Below, piece after piece: positions 1 through 13,100 of a stretch of 64,000 nucleotides of DNA; positions within the stretch are counted from its first letter, which is position 1, and each line of letters begins with the position of its first letter. The stretch is from assembly GCA_013399115.1 (NCBI GenBank), contig VXAA01000959.1:270295-334294 (forward strand), given 5' to 3'. Position numbers and translations under genes: made by a program. The notes beneath the pieces were generated by a model. That model saw nothing but the letters and a program-made list of their open reading frames with translations, was not told where the DNA came from and did no database searches. The stretch comes from Anseranas semipalmata. Lineage: Eukaryota; Chordata; Aves; Anseriformes; Anseranatidae.

Positions 1-184
1 AAGAATGATGGAGTATTCCTCAGGTACCTTTCCAAAGGATGCAGTTCAGTGGAAAAGGAAGAATGGACAATGAGAGACACCAGAACTGGCATAGCTGAAG
101 GTGATGTCAATGAGGAAACAGCCAGCATCCCACAGCTGGTGATCACTTCTGCGGAAATTGATGCTCTTCCTTTGGATTGCAGTT

Positions 185-626
185 TGTAATGGGTCTGGCT
201 GGGATAGAGTTAACTTTCCCTGCAGCAGCACTTGCAGCTAGAACAGCGCTGGTATCACACCAATGTTTGGCTACTGCCGAGCAGNATTTATATTAAATAC
301 CTATACTCTCTCTTTACGAAGACGTCTGTCCTTCTGAACAACCACTGTGGGTACTGAGGCTCTGCGTCCCAGGACGTGGCCGAACATTGCTCGCTGGTGG
401 GAAGTGGAGAGTAACTTGTTTTTCTCTTTTCCTCTGTGCTTGTGCCCAGTCTTTGCTTGTGTGTGTGTGTGTATATATTTGTTTTTTTTTTTTCTCCCTC
501 TCCTTTAATTAAACTATCCTTATCTCAACCTGTGAGTTTTTTCCCTTCTCCCCCTCTTCTTTTGAGGAGGGGGAGTGAGAGAGTGGTTGTGGTGGAGTTT
601 AGCTGCCCAGCAGAGTAAACCCACCA
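185..626 (+). mobile_element. Solo LTR of an endogenous retrovirus
   Basis: It begins TG (TGTAATGGGTCTGG) and ends CA (AAACCCACCA), flanked by a perfect 5-bp target duplication CAGTT at 180-184 and 627-631. It carries a polyadenylation signal ATTAAA at 508-513 in a T/C-rich tract. The ends and the TTAATTAAAC…TATCTCAACC block resemble an LTR family I know from many bird genomes. There is no internal coding region, so it is a recombined solo copy. One unknown base (N) is at 285. Family name not assigned. Confidence 0.8.
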
Positions 627-3600
627 CAGTTCTACACCTAAAGCTTATACTTCATTATTTGAATGAGATAGAAATTAGTATTCAGCTGTACATGAAGCTT
701 TGTTTAATCAAAAATGGACTCTTATGCTTCTATGTGCTGGAGGTCTGCAGACCATGATGTTCCTAATGAGATGTTGGTGAGGGTGCCAAGGGCTGTACAC
801 TTTCTTTCATGTGTTTATGTCTGTGTGACTTTGATACCTCAATGTATGCCATGGCAGTATTTAGTAGATGCGTATTTGCAAAGCTGGGGATTGAAATTGA
901 CTTTGTCTTTTAAGGGCCTGTTAGGGGTGTGAAACTAAGGGTTTGCTTTTAGGGCATTTTTTTTGGATGTTTTCATTCATTTTGCCTTTTTTTGAGAAGC
1001 CCTCATTCTTTCTCCTTTGCTAGGGGCTTGTGGTTTGATTAAAACTAACCTGAACCAACACAGAGTGCTAACACTTAAAATACCAGGACAAGGCAGATGG
1101 ACAGAAAATGTTCAATTTTACTTGTTAACACCCTTTACTTGGAGTAATATGCTTGTTAGGTGTGTAATTACTCTGCAGTTGTCTGGCTGCCTGTCCTTTC
1201 TTACATCTGTCAGCTAAGTTAAATGCAAATGTGAATGTAGCAGTTCCTGGAGGTCTTTTGGTCCGAAAGTTAATGATGGATTGCAGTAAAATATTAAGAT
1301 ATGTACTCCCCCCTTCAGTGCTAAATGCAGTATTGATCTGGGATTGTCCAGGGCCTGGTAAACTACAGATGCTTTCCTCAGAGTAGCAAATGATAAACCT
1401 TCTTTATTAATGTAAGTCGTTTGAGAACATATTTATGTATAGCAAGATTTCTTGCTCTTTTTTTATCCCTACAATGTGATGCATGAGTGAAAACAGCTTA
1501 GTGAAACCCCCTCAGCATGTGGACATGAGTGGCAGTACTGTCTCTGAAGCATCCTCAGTATGGTACACTTGGAATTGGCCTTGTATGAATCTTATCTGAG
1601 TAATTCAGAGTTTGTGCCCCACCCCGCCCCCCAACGTTGGATTTGTACTTGATTTAGCTTTTTGTTTTTCATAATCTGCCCCAAACTGTGAGAAGCATAT
1701 GTATATATCCAAATAATTAATACTTATGTGCATGTGTCTCAAGAATCCCTACCTTTCAATACTCTTTATTTAGGTTTCCAAAAGATTCAAATCCATTTTA
1801 GATTCATGGTTATGTATTGCTGACAAATTTTGCTCAGGAAACCAGTTGGAAGCTCACATACACTTGCAGAATGGAGTGTTTTTCTTGTATAACCTTACCC
1901 TATATTAAATGAGCCTTCATCAACAGAAAAGTGAGCGTCCTTTAGACAGGCTTTGAATAGAGTCTTGAAGTGACAAGGGGTCAATGTGCTGATACTGCAA
2001 ACAAAAGTGAAGGATGCTAGGACTTTGTCAAGCCTAGACAGAAAAACATTCTGAATAACACACTAAAGGCATGCTTGCTTCTCTAAGGAAGCAAGAAGCA
2101 GCTCTGTAGTTTCTTTTGAGTTGGTGGTACATAAACCTGTCTTACACAGCTATGAGACTGTCTTCATGCATAGACCTTAGCCTGAGAGTAGTTAAAACTA
2201 CTTGTAAAAGGGGTGTTATTTCAACTCCGTTGATAGTGGGTATGTTAGACATGTGGTTACAAATCTCTGAAGTTTTCTTAAGGACAGTGAGATGGCTTGA
2301 GGTGGTCTCCATTCCATCCACTGGAAGAGCAGATCATAGCCAGAGCTGATCAACTCTCTGAAGGATTAATTTTCCTATATAACTGAAGATTTTTTTTCTA
2401 TCCCCAAAATTTGCTGTAATAAAATAAGTCCTGTTTAGGAAGAAACCCACGTGCATGTTTCAAAATAGCATGTCAAAAAGTAGGTTGGTATTAGAAATAT
2501 TTTTTATTGGTAAATGTAACCACTTTATATGTATCTCCTAAATTTACTTGAAGGGAGGGAATAAGGCTAAGTTTTCAACAAAACGTGACTCTCAAATACT
2601 GAACTAGATGCCTAGATTTTGAAGAGAAAAAAAAAAAAGCAACCAAAAACCTCCAAATATAATATGGTTATGAATTCTTGGTGACTTTTGCTGTGTTAAA
2701 AAAACACATCCTCATTTAAGTGCAACTGTGGAAACTGAACTGCTTTGGTTTAACCCATGTGAGTGTTCTTTGAGTTTTATTGGCATAAATTCTGTAACTG
2801 TTGCCATCACTATTTGTTGATCACATCATGTTTTCAGTTTAGCTAAACACCAGAAATATAAATATGGGCCTAGTACTGAAAGCAGCTGTCAGCAGCAAGG
2901 AAATGTTGCCTGTTTGGGGAGACAGGGAGCTGCAAAATGATTTATTTTTGTTTATTCTAAAAGTGAAAAAGTACTTCTGAAGTGTATTTTGTCTGCTTTC
3001 AAACTGCAGGACTTGTAAGTTGGTTTTTAAGAAACAAGGTTAAAAATTGAGCCCACCAAAATAGGCCCATTCTAAATTCAGAGGTGCCCTGTCTGTGGGA
3101 AGAAGTAAAGTAGTCCCTCTAGTGTACTGCTGCGGTAAGTATTTGTAGGAATACCTGAGGTGATTTACTGAAGGGTATAGCTGCAGGAAATTACAAAATA
3201 ACATTTTGGCAAGGGACGTGAAAGTCCTTACATAAACTGGAGAGCCTGACCTACAACAGCAAGTCAAATGAAACAATAATAAATACCAAGCCAGAAAAAA
3301 TTTGCTGTTGGAGTAATTCATGAAGTAAAAAGTTAATGGGTAGAGCAAGGCTGTTGCTTTTGCCAGTGTGCCTGAAACAAGGCTGAGGAGTGTCCCTCCC
3401 TGGGGAGCAGGCCAAGGTACACTTCCTCTTGCAGGGCCATACCTTTGAATTTCATGTCATGTTTTGCATAAACTGGCTATATGCTGAAAACCAGGCTTGG
3501 ATGTTCACATCTTCTTGAAGCAAATGTGGCTTTGATGTTACTTCTAAAGAGTTGCTTAGCCTCTGTCTGACAGAACTAGTCAGTGGGAAGCAGCCATGTT

Positions 3601-4425
3601 GAGGCGGGTGCAGGGGAGGTCTCCACATATGCCTCAAAGTCTCTTGCTAGCACCTCCCAATTTATGGTTCACTGTAGGAGAGTCATAGCATTAGTGGGCT
3701 TTCTAACTTGACTGAATGAATGGATGTAGTTGTTGCAGGATGTTTCAGAATATAAAGCTTTCTTATTTAATGTTATAGCTCTCTAGAGCATAAATACAAA
3801 TCTTTACTCAGCATCTAATTCTCAGTGCCTATTGCTGGTAATACTGTATGTGCAGAGGCCCTGCAGGGTTAAGTGGGTAAAATGGGTTGAAACTCCTTTG
3901 AGTGCAAGCAAGCAGGGAAAAAAGAGACATGAAAAGCATTAAGTTGAATGTTATGGACATTCATATGCATGGTACACGGTAATTTTGGAGTTTGGAATGG
4001 TGCTGTATTATAGGTTCCCTTATACCAATTGTATTGGGCTTCAAACTAGAGCTGTTCAGAAAACTCCTCTTTCTTTGTCAGTTTGTTGAAAACAAGACAT
4101 TTTACTGGGGATAGTTTGTTTATTTTGATGAAAAATTTTTGATTTCTTTCGAAATTCTGATCGTTTTCCTGACAAATCAGCCTGTCCACAGCAGATCTTC
4201 CTTATGGAGCCAGAAATAAGGCAACTCTGAAGAATTCCTGCAGTTAGAAATAAAGAAAGGAGATGTCATGTGGGAGAAGTGGAGAATCTTTTTGTCCTCA
4301 CTTAATGTTGAAGCAAATAAATTTACGCATGTGATGTTGAATTAGTTCTAATATGTTGACCAGAAGTGGTAGCTTCGCTTATTTGTGTAAGTTGTCACGT
4401 ATCCTGACACTTTCTAAGAATTCTT

Positions 4426-4497
4426 TTAAAACAAAACAAAACAACAAAACCACCACCAACAACAAAAAACACAAAAAACCAGCAACAACAAAACCTT
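4426..4497. repeat. A-rich (AAAAC/CAA)n low-complexity tract
   Basis: About 70 bases made almost only of A and C in AAAAC and CAACAA units. No flanking retroposon was recognised. Confidence 0.85.
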
Positions 4498-7053
4498 TGA
4501 GTAGAAACTATTATGCTTCTGGACAGTGATGTTTTAAGTTGCGTTTTAGTAGGAGTGGTCAGTGGGAAAGGATCAAATTGTATTTTGTAGAAGTTGCATC
4601 TGTTTTCAGTTATGTATTTTAATCTTCAAAACATTGGTTAATGGTCTTTGGTTCTTAACTATTTTGTTTTCAAATAGAATAGCAGTCTCTACCTAGTGCT
4701 TTCTCCTTTTGTGATGCTAGTGTGACCACACTTCATCACCTACTTCTGGAGAACACAGTGTCTCTGCTGAGATACTTACAGCTGTTGCGATGATTGCCAT
4801 TTTCTTCTTAATGGATTATCCAGTGTTCAGATTTTGATGGAAATCTGCCTGGCTTCCTGTCGCATTAGTTTTCTCTTCATGCAATGCTAGACACTCTGTT
4901 CAAAGAGCAGTGAAAATTACTGATTGTCTTCTGTTTTCTACAGTCATGGTTCCTTTTCTGTGTGTGCATGTTCTCATAAACACTTCTCTGGCTTCCTCAG
5001 CTTTGTGTTTTTCTAGGAAGGTTTTATGTTGGTTCCTGAAAAAGTCTCTTACTTGTAATTTCTAACCCTTGCTTTTGTTTCTGTTCTATTGATAGCTGCA
5101 AAATACACTTTAGTACATTTTGGGAATACCATTTGGTAGTTATCTTAAAATTCATAATTCTTTATCCAGATTTTTTCATGTTTTCTTGAAACAACCATAA
5201 CTGGTTATAAAGAGTAAGCAATACTTCTGCTGAGTTTGATTACACTAGATGAGCAAGAATCCCTTTAAGGAAAAAGGTTTGCGTGGGTGTAGCAGTTTGA
5301 TGTTGTGTGTGCTGAGAAATAGCACGTTGAAACAGGAAAGCGATATTTAGTTCACCAGACTTACCGCCTCTTTTTCAATAATCATTAAACCTCTTTTCCT
5401 GTTATTTTGCCAGTCAATATTCACCCATCTGTCAGGAGAGATCACCTTGCCAGCTATTGAATTTCCAGTTAACTTCCCGTAGAGCCTTGTCTCGTACAAC
5501 TCAGCAGTCCTTGCCCAGTTCTGCACTGAGACTCTCAGATTTGTGGAGGCAGGTGGTTCCTTCAGTAAACCAGAAATCATGTTGTTTCAAATAAGCAAGA
5601 TAAAATAGCCTTTTTTTTTCTGACCTTTTGACTAATGTAAAGTAATTCTTAACGAACTTTTAAATTCACTTTATTCACAATTTTTAAAACTTTTGCCTAG
5701 GGTGTACTGCAATGCCTCTCTTTGTAGGGGAATTACCATGCCTGCACCTTTGATTATGTACATGGCATATATATTTTTCTTATTTTTTGCTTTTTCTGTA
5801 AAGCAAAACCAGATTTTCTGTAGTGTTGATTTTCACAGTAGCTTAAATGAACCCCAAACACTTCTTTTGCTGGAGTAGTATAACTTTGTTTTTGAATTTT
5901 GTTCTTCACAAATGAAACTTGATTCACTTTGGAAGCTTTTTTACTTCAGTTTAGACTCTAGTTGGTGATTATTCTGTGTGGTTTTTACTTTGTCATTTTC
6001 CTATGTGAACATGTCATTGTCGTTCCTTTGAGATACTTTTAACTCCATATGTTTTATGATCAGGCTAGTCTTGTAATTATAACTTCAAAAATAAACAATT
6101 TTAATTGTTAACTTTATTCACAAATGTCCATGGGACATCTATTGCTATACGTGAATTTTAATACTACTGGTACAAACCTCAGGAAATTTGACCTCAATTT
6201 AATATGAATTTTAAGTTGTAAAGACCCAACCTGAAACTTCTGGGAAGTTCAGGGGACCTTGTTGCAAGTATGGAAATTCCCACTGGGTGTCATTTTGGCT
6301 TTTTTTCTCTCTAGCAAGTAAGACTTGCTAATCTGATAGTGCTCCAAATAAGAGAAACAATTTGTGACACAGAGTACAAGTTGGTCATATATTGTAGCTG
6401 ACAACAAAATAACTACTTGTACATGACCAAATATCCTCCTCTACCCTCCCTCATGTTCTCCTTCTCTTGTATATAACCTTGGGCACTTATGTGAAGTATT
6501 TTCTTAGAATGAGATGTCCCAGACTGCTGCTATCTTCTAAAAATAAACAAAGTTTATGGGCTCAAATATGTATCTGCTTTTCTTATTCAGCTGATAGAGA
6601 TTACCTTTCCTTTGCAAGTGAGCCCTGAAAAGGGGGCTTTCATTTGTCATTTGGCTCCCTCTTCTGGTCAGCATTTGGAAAAGCTGGAATTAAAACTTGT
6701 AGATGAACCAACCTTCAGAGCAGTCTGTAAGGTAAAATCTGATTACAATTGCATCCAGGTCCAACTTAAAACTACCATGTGACCTGGTTTTAAATCTACT
6801 TTGTTTTTTACTTGTGCTGAAACTTGTAAATAAGAAATGTTCCTTTGCTTTCTTTGTGCTCCCATCACTTCCCTCAGTACACGAGCAGTGAAGACCACAT
6901 CATGGGAAATCTGTGGAGGTCCACAGCACTCAGTGTCTGGTACGGCCAGATTCTGTGTCTACCCGTATCATTTGCTGTGATCAAAATGTAGGGTTTTTAT
7001 CTTTTGTTCTACAACTAATCATGGTTTCTGTTTCCTTTTTTTTTTTTTTTCAG

Positions 7054-7112
7054 GTGATAGAAACACTCTCAAAACTTTCCCGCACTCCTATTGCAATAGG
7101 CACAGGAATAAG
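7054..7112 (+). CDS. VAV3: VAV3 exon e1 (local numbering): end of CH domain
   Basis: Nineteen codons plus two bases, beginning [14 protein letters not shown], which matches the last helix of the VAV3 calponin-homology domain (about residue 108 onward in human). In Vav proteins the CH domain helps hold the DH domain closed. The acceptor is a long T tract ending CAG at 7051-7053. The donor is GTATGT at 7113. The exon ends in phase 2, and the split arginine is completed by the first base of e2. Compared with recalled human sequence there are a few conservative changes (K for R, IG for LA). Confidence 0.93.
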
Positions 7113-10100
7113 GTATGTTATTGGCCTAGGGAATGGTGGGAATAATGCCTCTTGCATGGTGCTCCTTGGAAAAGCTGTTGGAGGCCATGTAGGCATTCAT
7201 GGAGCTTTTTAACAGGAGTTTGGATGATCAGGCAAAAGTAGAAATCTGTCTCCCAGTTTATCTGGAAATGGATGATACGTGAAAGCTCTGAAAGGGTATT
7301 TTCCATTTTTGGTATATTTACTAAAGTGCCCGAAGCCTTCTTGTGTTGAAACATGGAGAGAACAAATGAGCAGTTAGTATTACAGAACTTGTGCGAGAAT
7401 TGTGATGTGAATTGTAAGTCAGACTGTTGATCTCTGTGAAGAAGAATGGACTTTGTCCTGTTTCTGCCTTCTAGAAATCAGCAAAATTGCCAAGTTGGTG
7501 AGATTTCTCTTTTCAAAACAAAAAGAATAAACACAACCAACCAAAAAAAACCTGACAAATCCAACCAAACCTAACCTCATGAACTATAAATGTGGGCTGT
7601 GAGAGAAAGTGAAAGATTACATGTTTTAACTTTGGAATTCTTCATCTTTTTTTGAGCGTTTTGATTCAGCAGTTGTATGTGTGAATGAACAATGTTTCAA
7701 AAACAAAAATCCGCTCCCCCCAATCCCCAGCCAGTCCTGTAATCCATGTGCTATGCTAAAAATTCAGATGTCACTATAAAAACTGTCAATAATGTGTATT
7801 AGTGGTGATATGTAATACCACCACCCAGTAGAGTTTTTACCAAGTATCGTATACTTGATAAATATGTATATATATTTATATATATACAACATATATACAG
7901 TATTCATATAAATAAGACTAAATATATATGTTTACTGCTCATCAGAGAAAGAACGGTACGTAAACTACGGTAACATTAATGGTAATCTGTGTGAAAATTT
8001 TAGAAACCAGTTTTTAGACCAAAGCCACTTTGCCACTAGACTAACACTATCTATAATTTGTAATATTTCTCTTTCTATAGGCCTTTTCCTACGGAAGAAA
8101 GCGTTGATGATGAAGATGTCTACAAAGGTCTTCCTGATTTAATAGAGTATGTTGTAAATGTTTTAGTTAAATGAAAGATTTTGGTTTTCAGTTGTACACT
8201 ATTATTTTTATGATGTTGTAGAACACAGCTTTAATGAGAATGGGATATTTATTTGATTTAAAAATTCTTGGTTAGCCTTTACGGTGACCAAGAAGAACTG
8301 ATTATGAAAGCTTATCTGAATGATTGTAATACACATTTGTATATTTAAAGAAGCATGTTTTATAAAGGGTTCTGGTAACAAAGTAAATCATGAATGTATT
8401 TTTGAATTATCTGTCTGAACTATGAGAATGCATTCATAGAGTTACAGTATCAGTTATAAGGAACCCAAGGAAATTGTCTTGATCTTGCAAAGAAAATGCA
8501 ATGAAATTCTTTGTAAAAGTGCATTTTCCTTTCTGGGTAAGTGTTTGCAGGATTATTAATTATTGCCAATTTTCACATTGGCTTTGAGGTACAAGTGAGA
8601 TAGACATGAACATACTGTATAGTAATAGCTAGGATTTCTCAAGATCTAATAGGAATCATGCTGGATAAGAGCTAGGGTCAGAGTGCACTGTCCCAAAGCT
8701 CAAAATTCACCAGTGCTCAATACACTGGTCTCCATCCGGCTTTGTCCACATTATATATTGCTTGCTGTGATGCGGTGAAGTAGCCGCTGGTCACACTATG
8801 GTTTTGTTTCTTTATTGGGAAAGGGAAAATCCCACCATGTTTGGTACCGGTCAACTTATCACCTTCTCTACAAAAACTCCTTCTCCTCTGCAGCTCACTG
8901 GCTGTCTCAGCTGCTTTTCATTTGGTATAGCTGCAAATGCAGAAGGTAGGTGCTGCAGACTCCTCTGAGTCCCAGGTGGGCAAGCAGTGATGGCCTTATT
9001 TCATAGATGTGGTGCTAGTGGTATCTGCAAATAATATTTCTAACAGTTCTTTAATAGGTACACAAATTCAGTACTGAGATAGTCTTTCATTTAAAAAAAA
9101 AAAAAGTCAACAGATCATACCAAAGAAATTGAGATTGATAGCTCTTCTTTTGCATCGATAACAAATATTGTTCACTGAAGTTTGATAGTTATAGACTGTC
9201 ACAATTGTGGAGGAAGCAATTTAAGAAGTACTCATTTCATCAGAAGAAATAAAAGTGCCTGTGAACAATGCAAGTGGCCCACATTTTTGAGTTTCTCTTA
9301 ATTTAAGTAAACTTGGCTGAAATAATTCTCTGAATCTAACTGATGTCTAAGGAATGTAGAATAAATCTAAGGCTTTCTATCAGAGCTGAGGTGGTAAATG
9401 TTTTTATCTTCATTCTACCTTTTTGCCAGCTTTTGTTCCCCAGAGCAAATGTGGTAAAATGGAGTATGTCTGCGCTGCATCAATGCAGCTGCTAGTGCTT
9501 AATGTGAAATGCTAGCACACCTTCATCACTGCTGCAAGCTGAAATGCCAGACTGACCTGGAGAACCTGAGCTCCACGGGCATGGTATCCCTTAGAAAAGA
9601 AAGGGGTGTGTGCAGTATCTTTAAATTTGTCTGTTGAATCCTACAAATATTTTATTCTATTTATTGGAGCTTCCAATGCTGTTTAGTTATTCTTCAGATG
9701 TCCTCTATGGAAAAAATAGGGAACTTGCCTAGTTTGTATATGTAGTCCTGACTGTAGACATAATTTTGTCTAGAATTTCCAAGTAGTCTGTGTGGAAGCT
9801 GTGTTGGTATCACTTCTGTTTTATGTTGGCTTCTTTGAAGTCATGGGTATCTGCCACTAGAGCTTCTGATGTACTTCTTAAGTGCTGACAATCCACTTAC
9901 AGAAAATAGTTCCTAATTCTAGGCTCCCATCTGAGTGAACTGATCCTTAGTTTTTTTTCCCTCTGAAGAATTTTAGTGTTGTTTTCAAGCAACAAAACCC
10001 CCCAAATTATCAGCACATCTAATCAAGACTGTTTTATTGTGACCAGATTACTTTCAATGTCTTTTAGAGTTGTTTTGTAGACATACCGTGAGAAATGTGG

Positions 10101-13100
10101 GTGCAAGATGTTTTATGGACTAGGTACAGTCTTACTGTGAAGTAGGCAAAACTCCTACAGGACTGACTAATGAAGCTGAATTAGCTGAGAGTAGAGTTGA
10201 GAATGGATTCTGTGCTGAGATATTTTTGTGGTTTGTGTAATAGAAGAACACTATTTTTGCGTACTCCGTTTTGTTGAACTGTCTGATTTTCAGTTTGAAA
10301 GGTTGCTTTTCAGTTCGGGTAGCTGAAGGTTGCTTTGTGGAGATAAAGGCACTAGGTTATCGTGTGGAGGTGCAGAATCTCAGCTGCTTGCTCTGCAGTC
10401 GTTAGTGCATTTTAGCACAGGTAATTTTTTCTTTAGGCAGGAAGGATGCCTGTGCCACTGTCCCACATTGCAGTGGGATGTCAGGCAGTCAGGAGATGCA
10501 GCTGCCTGCCTCTGGATGTGGTGGGAAAAGGGATGAAGGGAAGAGCACGGTTGGATAGTACCTCCTGACAAAACTGTCCTGACAAGCTGCTTTTCGTGCC
10601 TGGTTTAGTTTGTGTGGTTATAAATTCATTCGATGTTCAGTATTGTGCTGATTTCATACAATCATAGTTTAAATGCATTGAGGAAAGAAAATTAATGGAC
10701 TTAATTTCCTGTAATGGATTCTTTTCATTAGATAATTCTATTAATTAGTTTGTTTACTGTAGAATTTTTTTCCTATAAGAAATGCTCCCTTGCAGAGCTA
10801 ACATAGTAATTTGCCTGTGCTGCACAGCTGTGTTTTCTTTTTTTGATTCTTTTCCTTTTTCAGTGAAACTGGTGTTGATGAAGATGAGGAGCTGTACGAT
10901 TGTGTGTATGGAGAAGATGAAGGCGGAGAGGTTTATGAAGACTTAATGAAAGATGAAGCAGCGCAGCAACCTGTATGTTTTCTAATTCCTAGCTTTTTTG
11001 AGCAATAGTGTTTTTTTAAGTTTATCATTTGTGAAATTACCTCTTTATATCTAGTTTTACTGAAACTTTGCTCATGCTTAATTGTATGTGGAGCTGTAAT
11101 GTGCAGTGCATTATCTCCTACTTTTCAGTCTCTTTTTGCAAAGGGGTGAACATTATGGTAATGTTTTGAAAGAAATGTAAATTTTTACTGAAAAAAACTT
11201 ATTTTGAGATTGCTAGTTATGAATAGTAAGATTTACCGGATACTTTAATTAAGAGCAATTAAATTAACTGCTTACTTCAGTGTCCTACTTTAAGAAATTA
11301 AGATATAATATTGTGAAACACTTGTTTCAGCAATAATTTGGACAACTAATCTTTAAAATGACAACCAGTAATTGTTTCATACCAATGAAATTCATGCATA
11401 TTCAAACACGTAGTTTTTTTGTTGATCATCAGGTTGGTCTCACTGGGAATGGGATAAGTAGTTTGTTTTCCAAACTGTTATAAAAAGACCTAAACTTAAG
11501 CAATAAAATGTACTTCCTAATTGAGGGAAACCATAATGCGTTTGTCCACCCTTCCTCAAAGATGTGCTTTCTCATCTGGGAAATGTTAGTCTGTGGCCAT
11601 GGCAGTATGTGTATTTTATAATAATTGACATCTTTTTTTTCTTCCTCCTTCATATTCTGCTTCATGTTGTCTCATGTTGGAAACTTGCCTCTACTTTTCC
11701 AAATTGCTTTTCAGTAATACAGTTCCATGAAGAAATGAAAAATTCTCAGGATCTTATTCTTTCTTTTTTTCATTGTGTATCCTTTCAATACAAGTATAGA
11801 AGATACGTAATGTGATTTGTTTTCCTCTTTTACAGTTACCACTATCTGTTTTTAAAACAAAACAAAAAAGCTTTGGAATAGCACTGGCTTGTTTTCATCC
11901 CTACCATAATAACAGGATAGTTTTGAGTGTAAAAATGTTTTCAAGTCTGTTTTTCTGCTAATACAATGTCCTGCAGATAATGCACACAAATCAAGGATAA
12001 AATGAGGAGAAACTTGTTAGTTTCTCATACTTTGCTTAATTCTGTTTAATTACAAAATTTGAGGCTTTTCTGAAAGCCAAATAAAAATTGAGTTGGTAAA
12101 ACTCTTTTATACCTAATGAAGTTTCATTCACTTGCAAGTAGGATGTTTTAGAGAAGTGTTTAAATTATAGGAAATGCTCACTATGATCTTGTTTTTATTT
12201 TATCCTGAAGCTCAAAAGGCAGTAAGGTTTGGGTTTCACATAAAGGGCGGGGGTGTATTTTCAACTGTAACTGTTGGTCATGTCTGACAGTTGGCAGTTT
12301 GTACGCTTTCTCCGCTTGTTTCTCTCCTGTTACAAATGTTAGTCTTGCATATCTGTGTTTCTAGCAAATGATTAATACAGAAATCAGAGCTTTCATGCTC
12401 TAATTTGGGTTGCATCTTAGCTTAGATACTTCAAATTGAACAGACTTGTATTTGTTTCTAATAGAAAGTAGATGAAAAATGAAAACATAGTACAGCTAAA
12501 TATTTATTCCACAACATGTGATGAATGGGGACATTAAAATTGCTTTGCCCTGGCAGCTTTCTTGGATGTGGTAATTTCTGGTTTGTGATAATTTCATCTC
12601 AAGTTTATAAATGCACTACACGCTAACAAGATTTAGCCCAGTTTCTTCATTTGAATCCTATGCAAGAATTCCTTGCATATGAAAAAGATTAGCGTAGGAC
12701 AAGCTTCAAGTAGGTCTTTAGAAGAACCCAATACTTTTAAGAGTGTCTAGTAGCAGCCAAAAATGCTCCGCATCTCCTTCACCCTTGATTTATCATCATC
12801 TTGCAAAGTAAACTGTTCCCTATGTTTTTTTTATAGCAGTAGATCTTGAAAGGCAATTTTTTCTCACTTGGACTGTTATTTGCACATTTTTTCCCCTCTC
12901 CTTTTGTTTACTGCACTCAAATTCCAGAAGTTTGTGATATGAATAGAAAATTGATCTGTTAATTTCTGCCAAAAGTGCCTATGGGAATGACCTGTTCAGG
13001 TTAGGTGAGCACGAAACTGAAATCAGTTCTTTTAAGTTGAATTGTAGGTTTTTGTTTGCATTGCTCACAGGAGTGGATGAACAACAAATACCCACATTTT

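Larger units (their letters stand above)
1..7053. other. VAV3: Upstream VAV3 intron sequence (CH-domain intron, 3' part)
   Basis: Non-coding. It contains the solo LTR at 185-626 and an A-rich tract at 4426-4497. No VAV3 CH-domain exon was recognised on the + strand. Open frames here (up to 102 codons) have no family resemblance. The long T tract at 7036-7050 belongs to the e1 acceptor. Confidence 0.8.
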
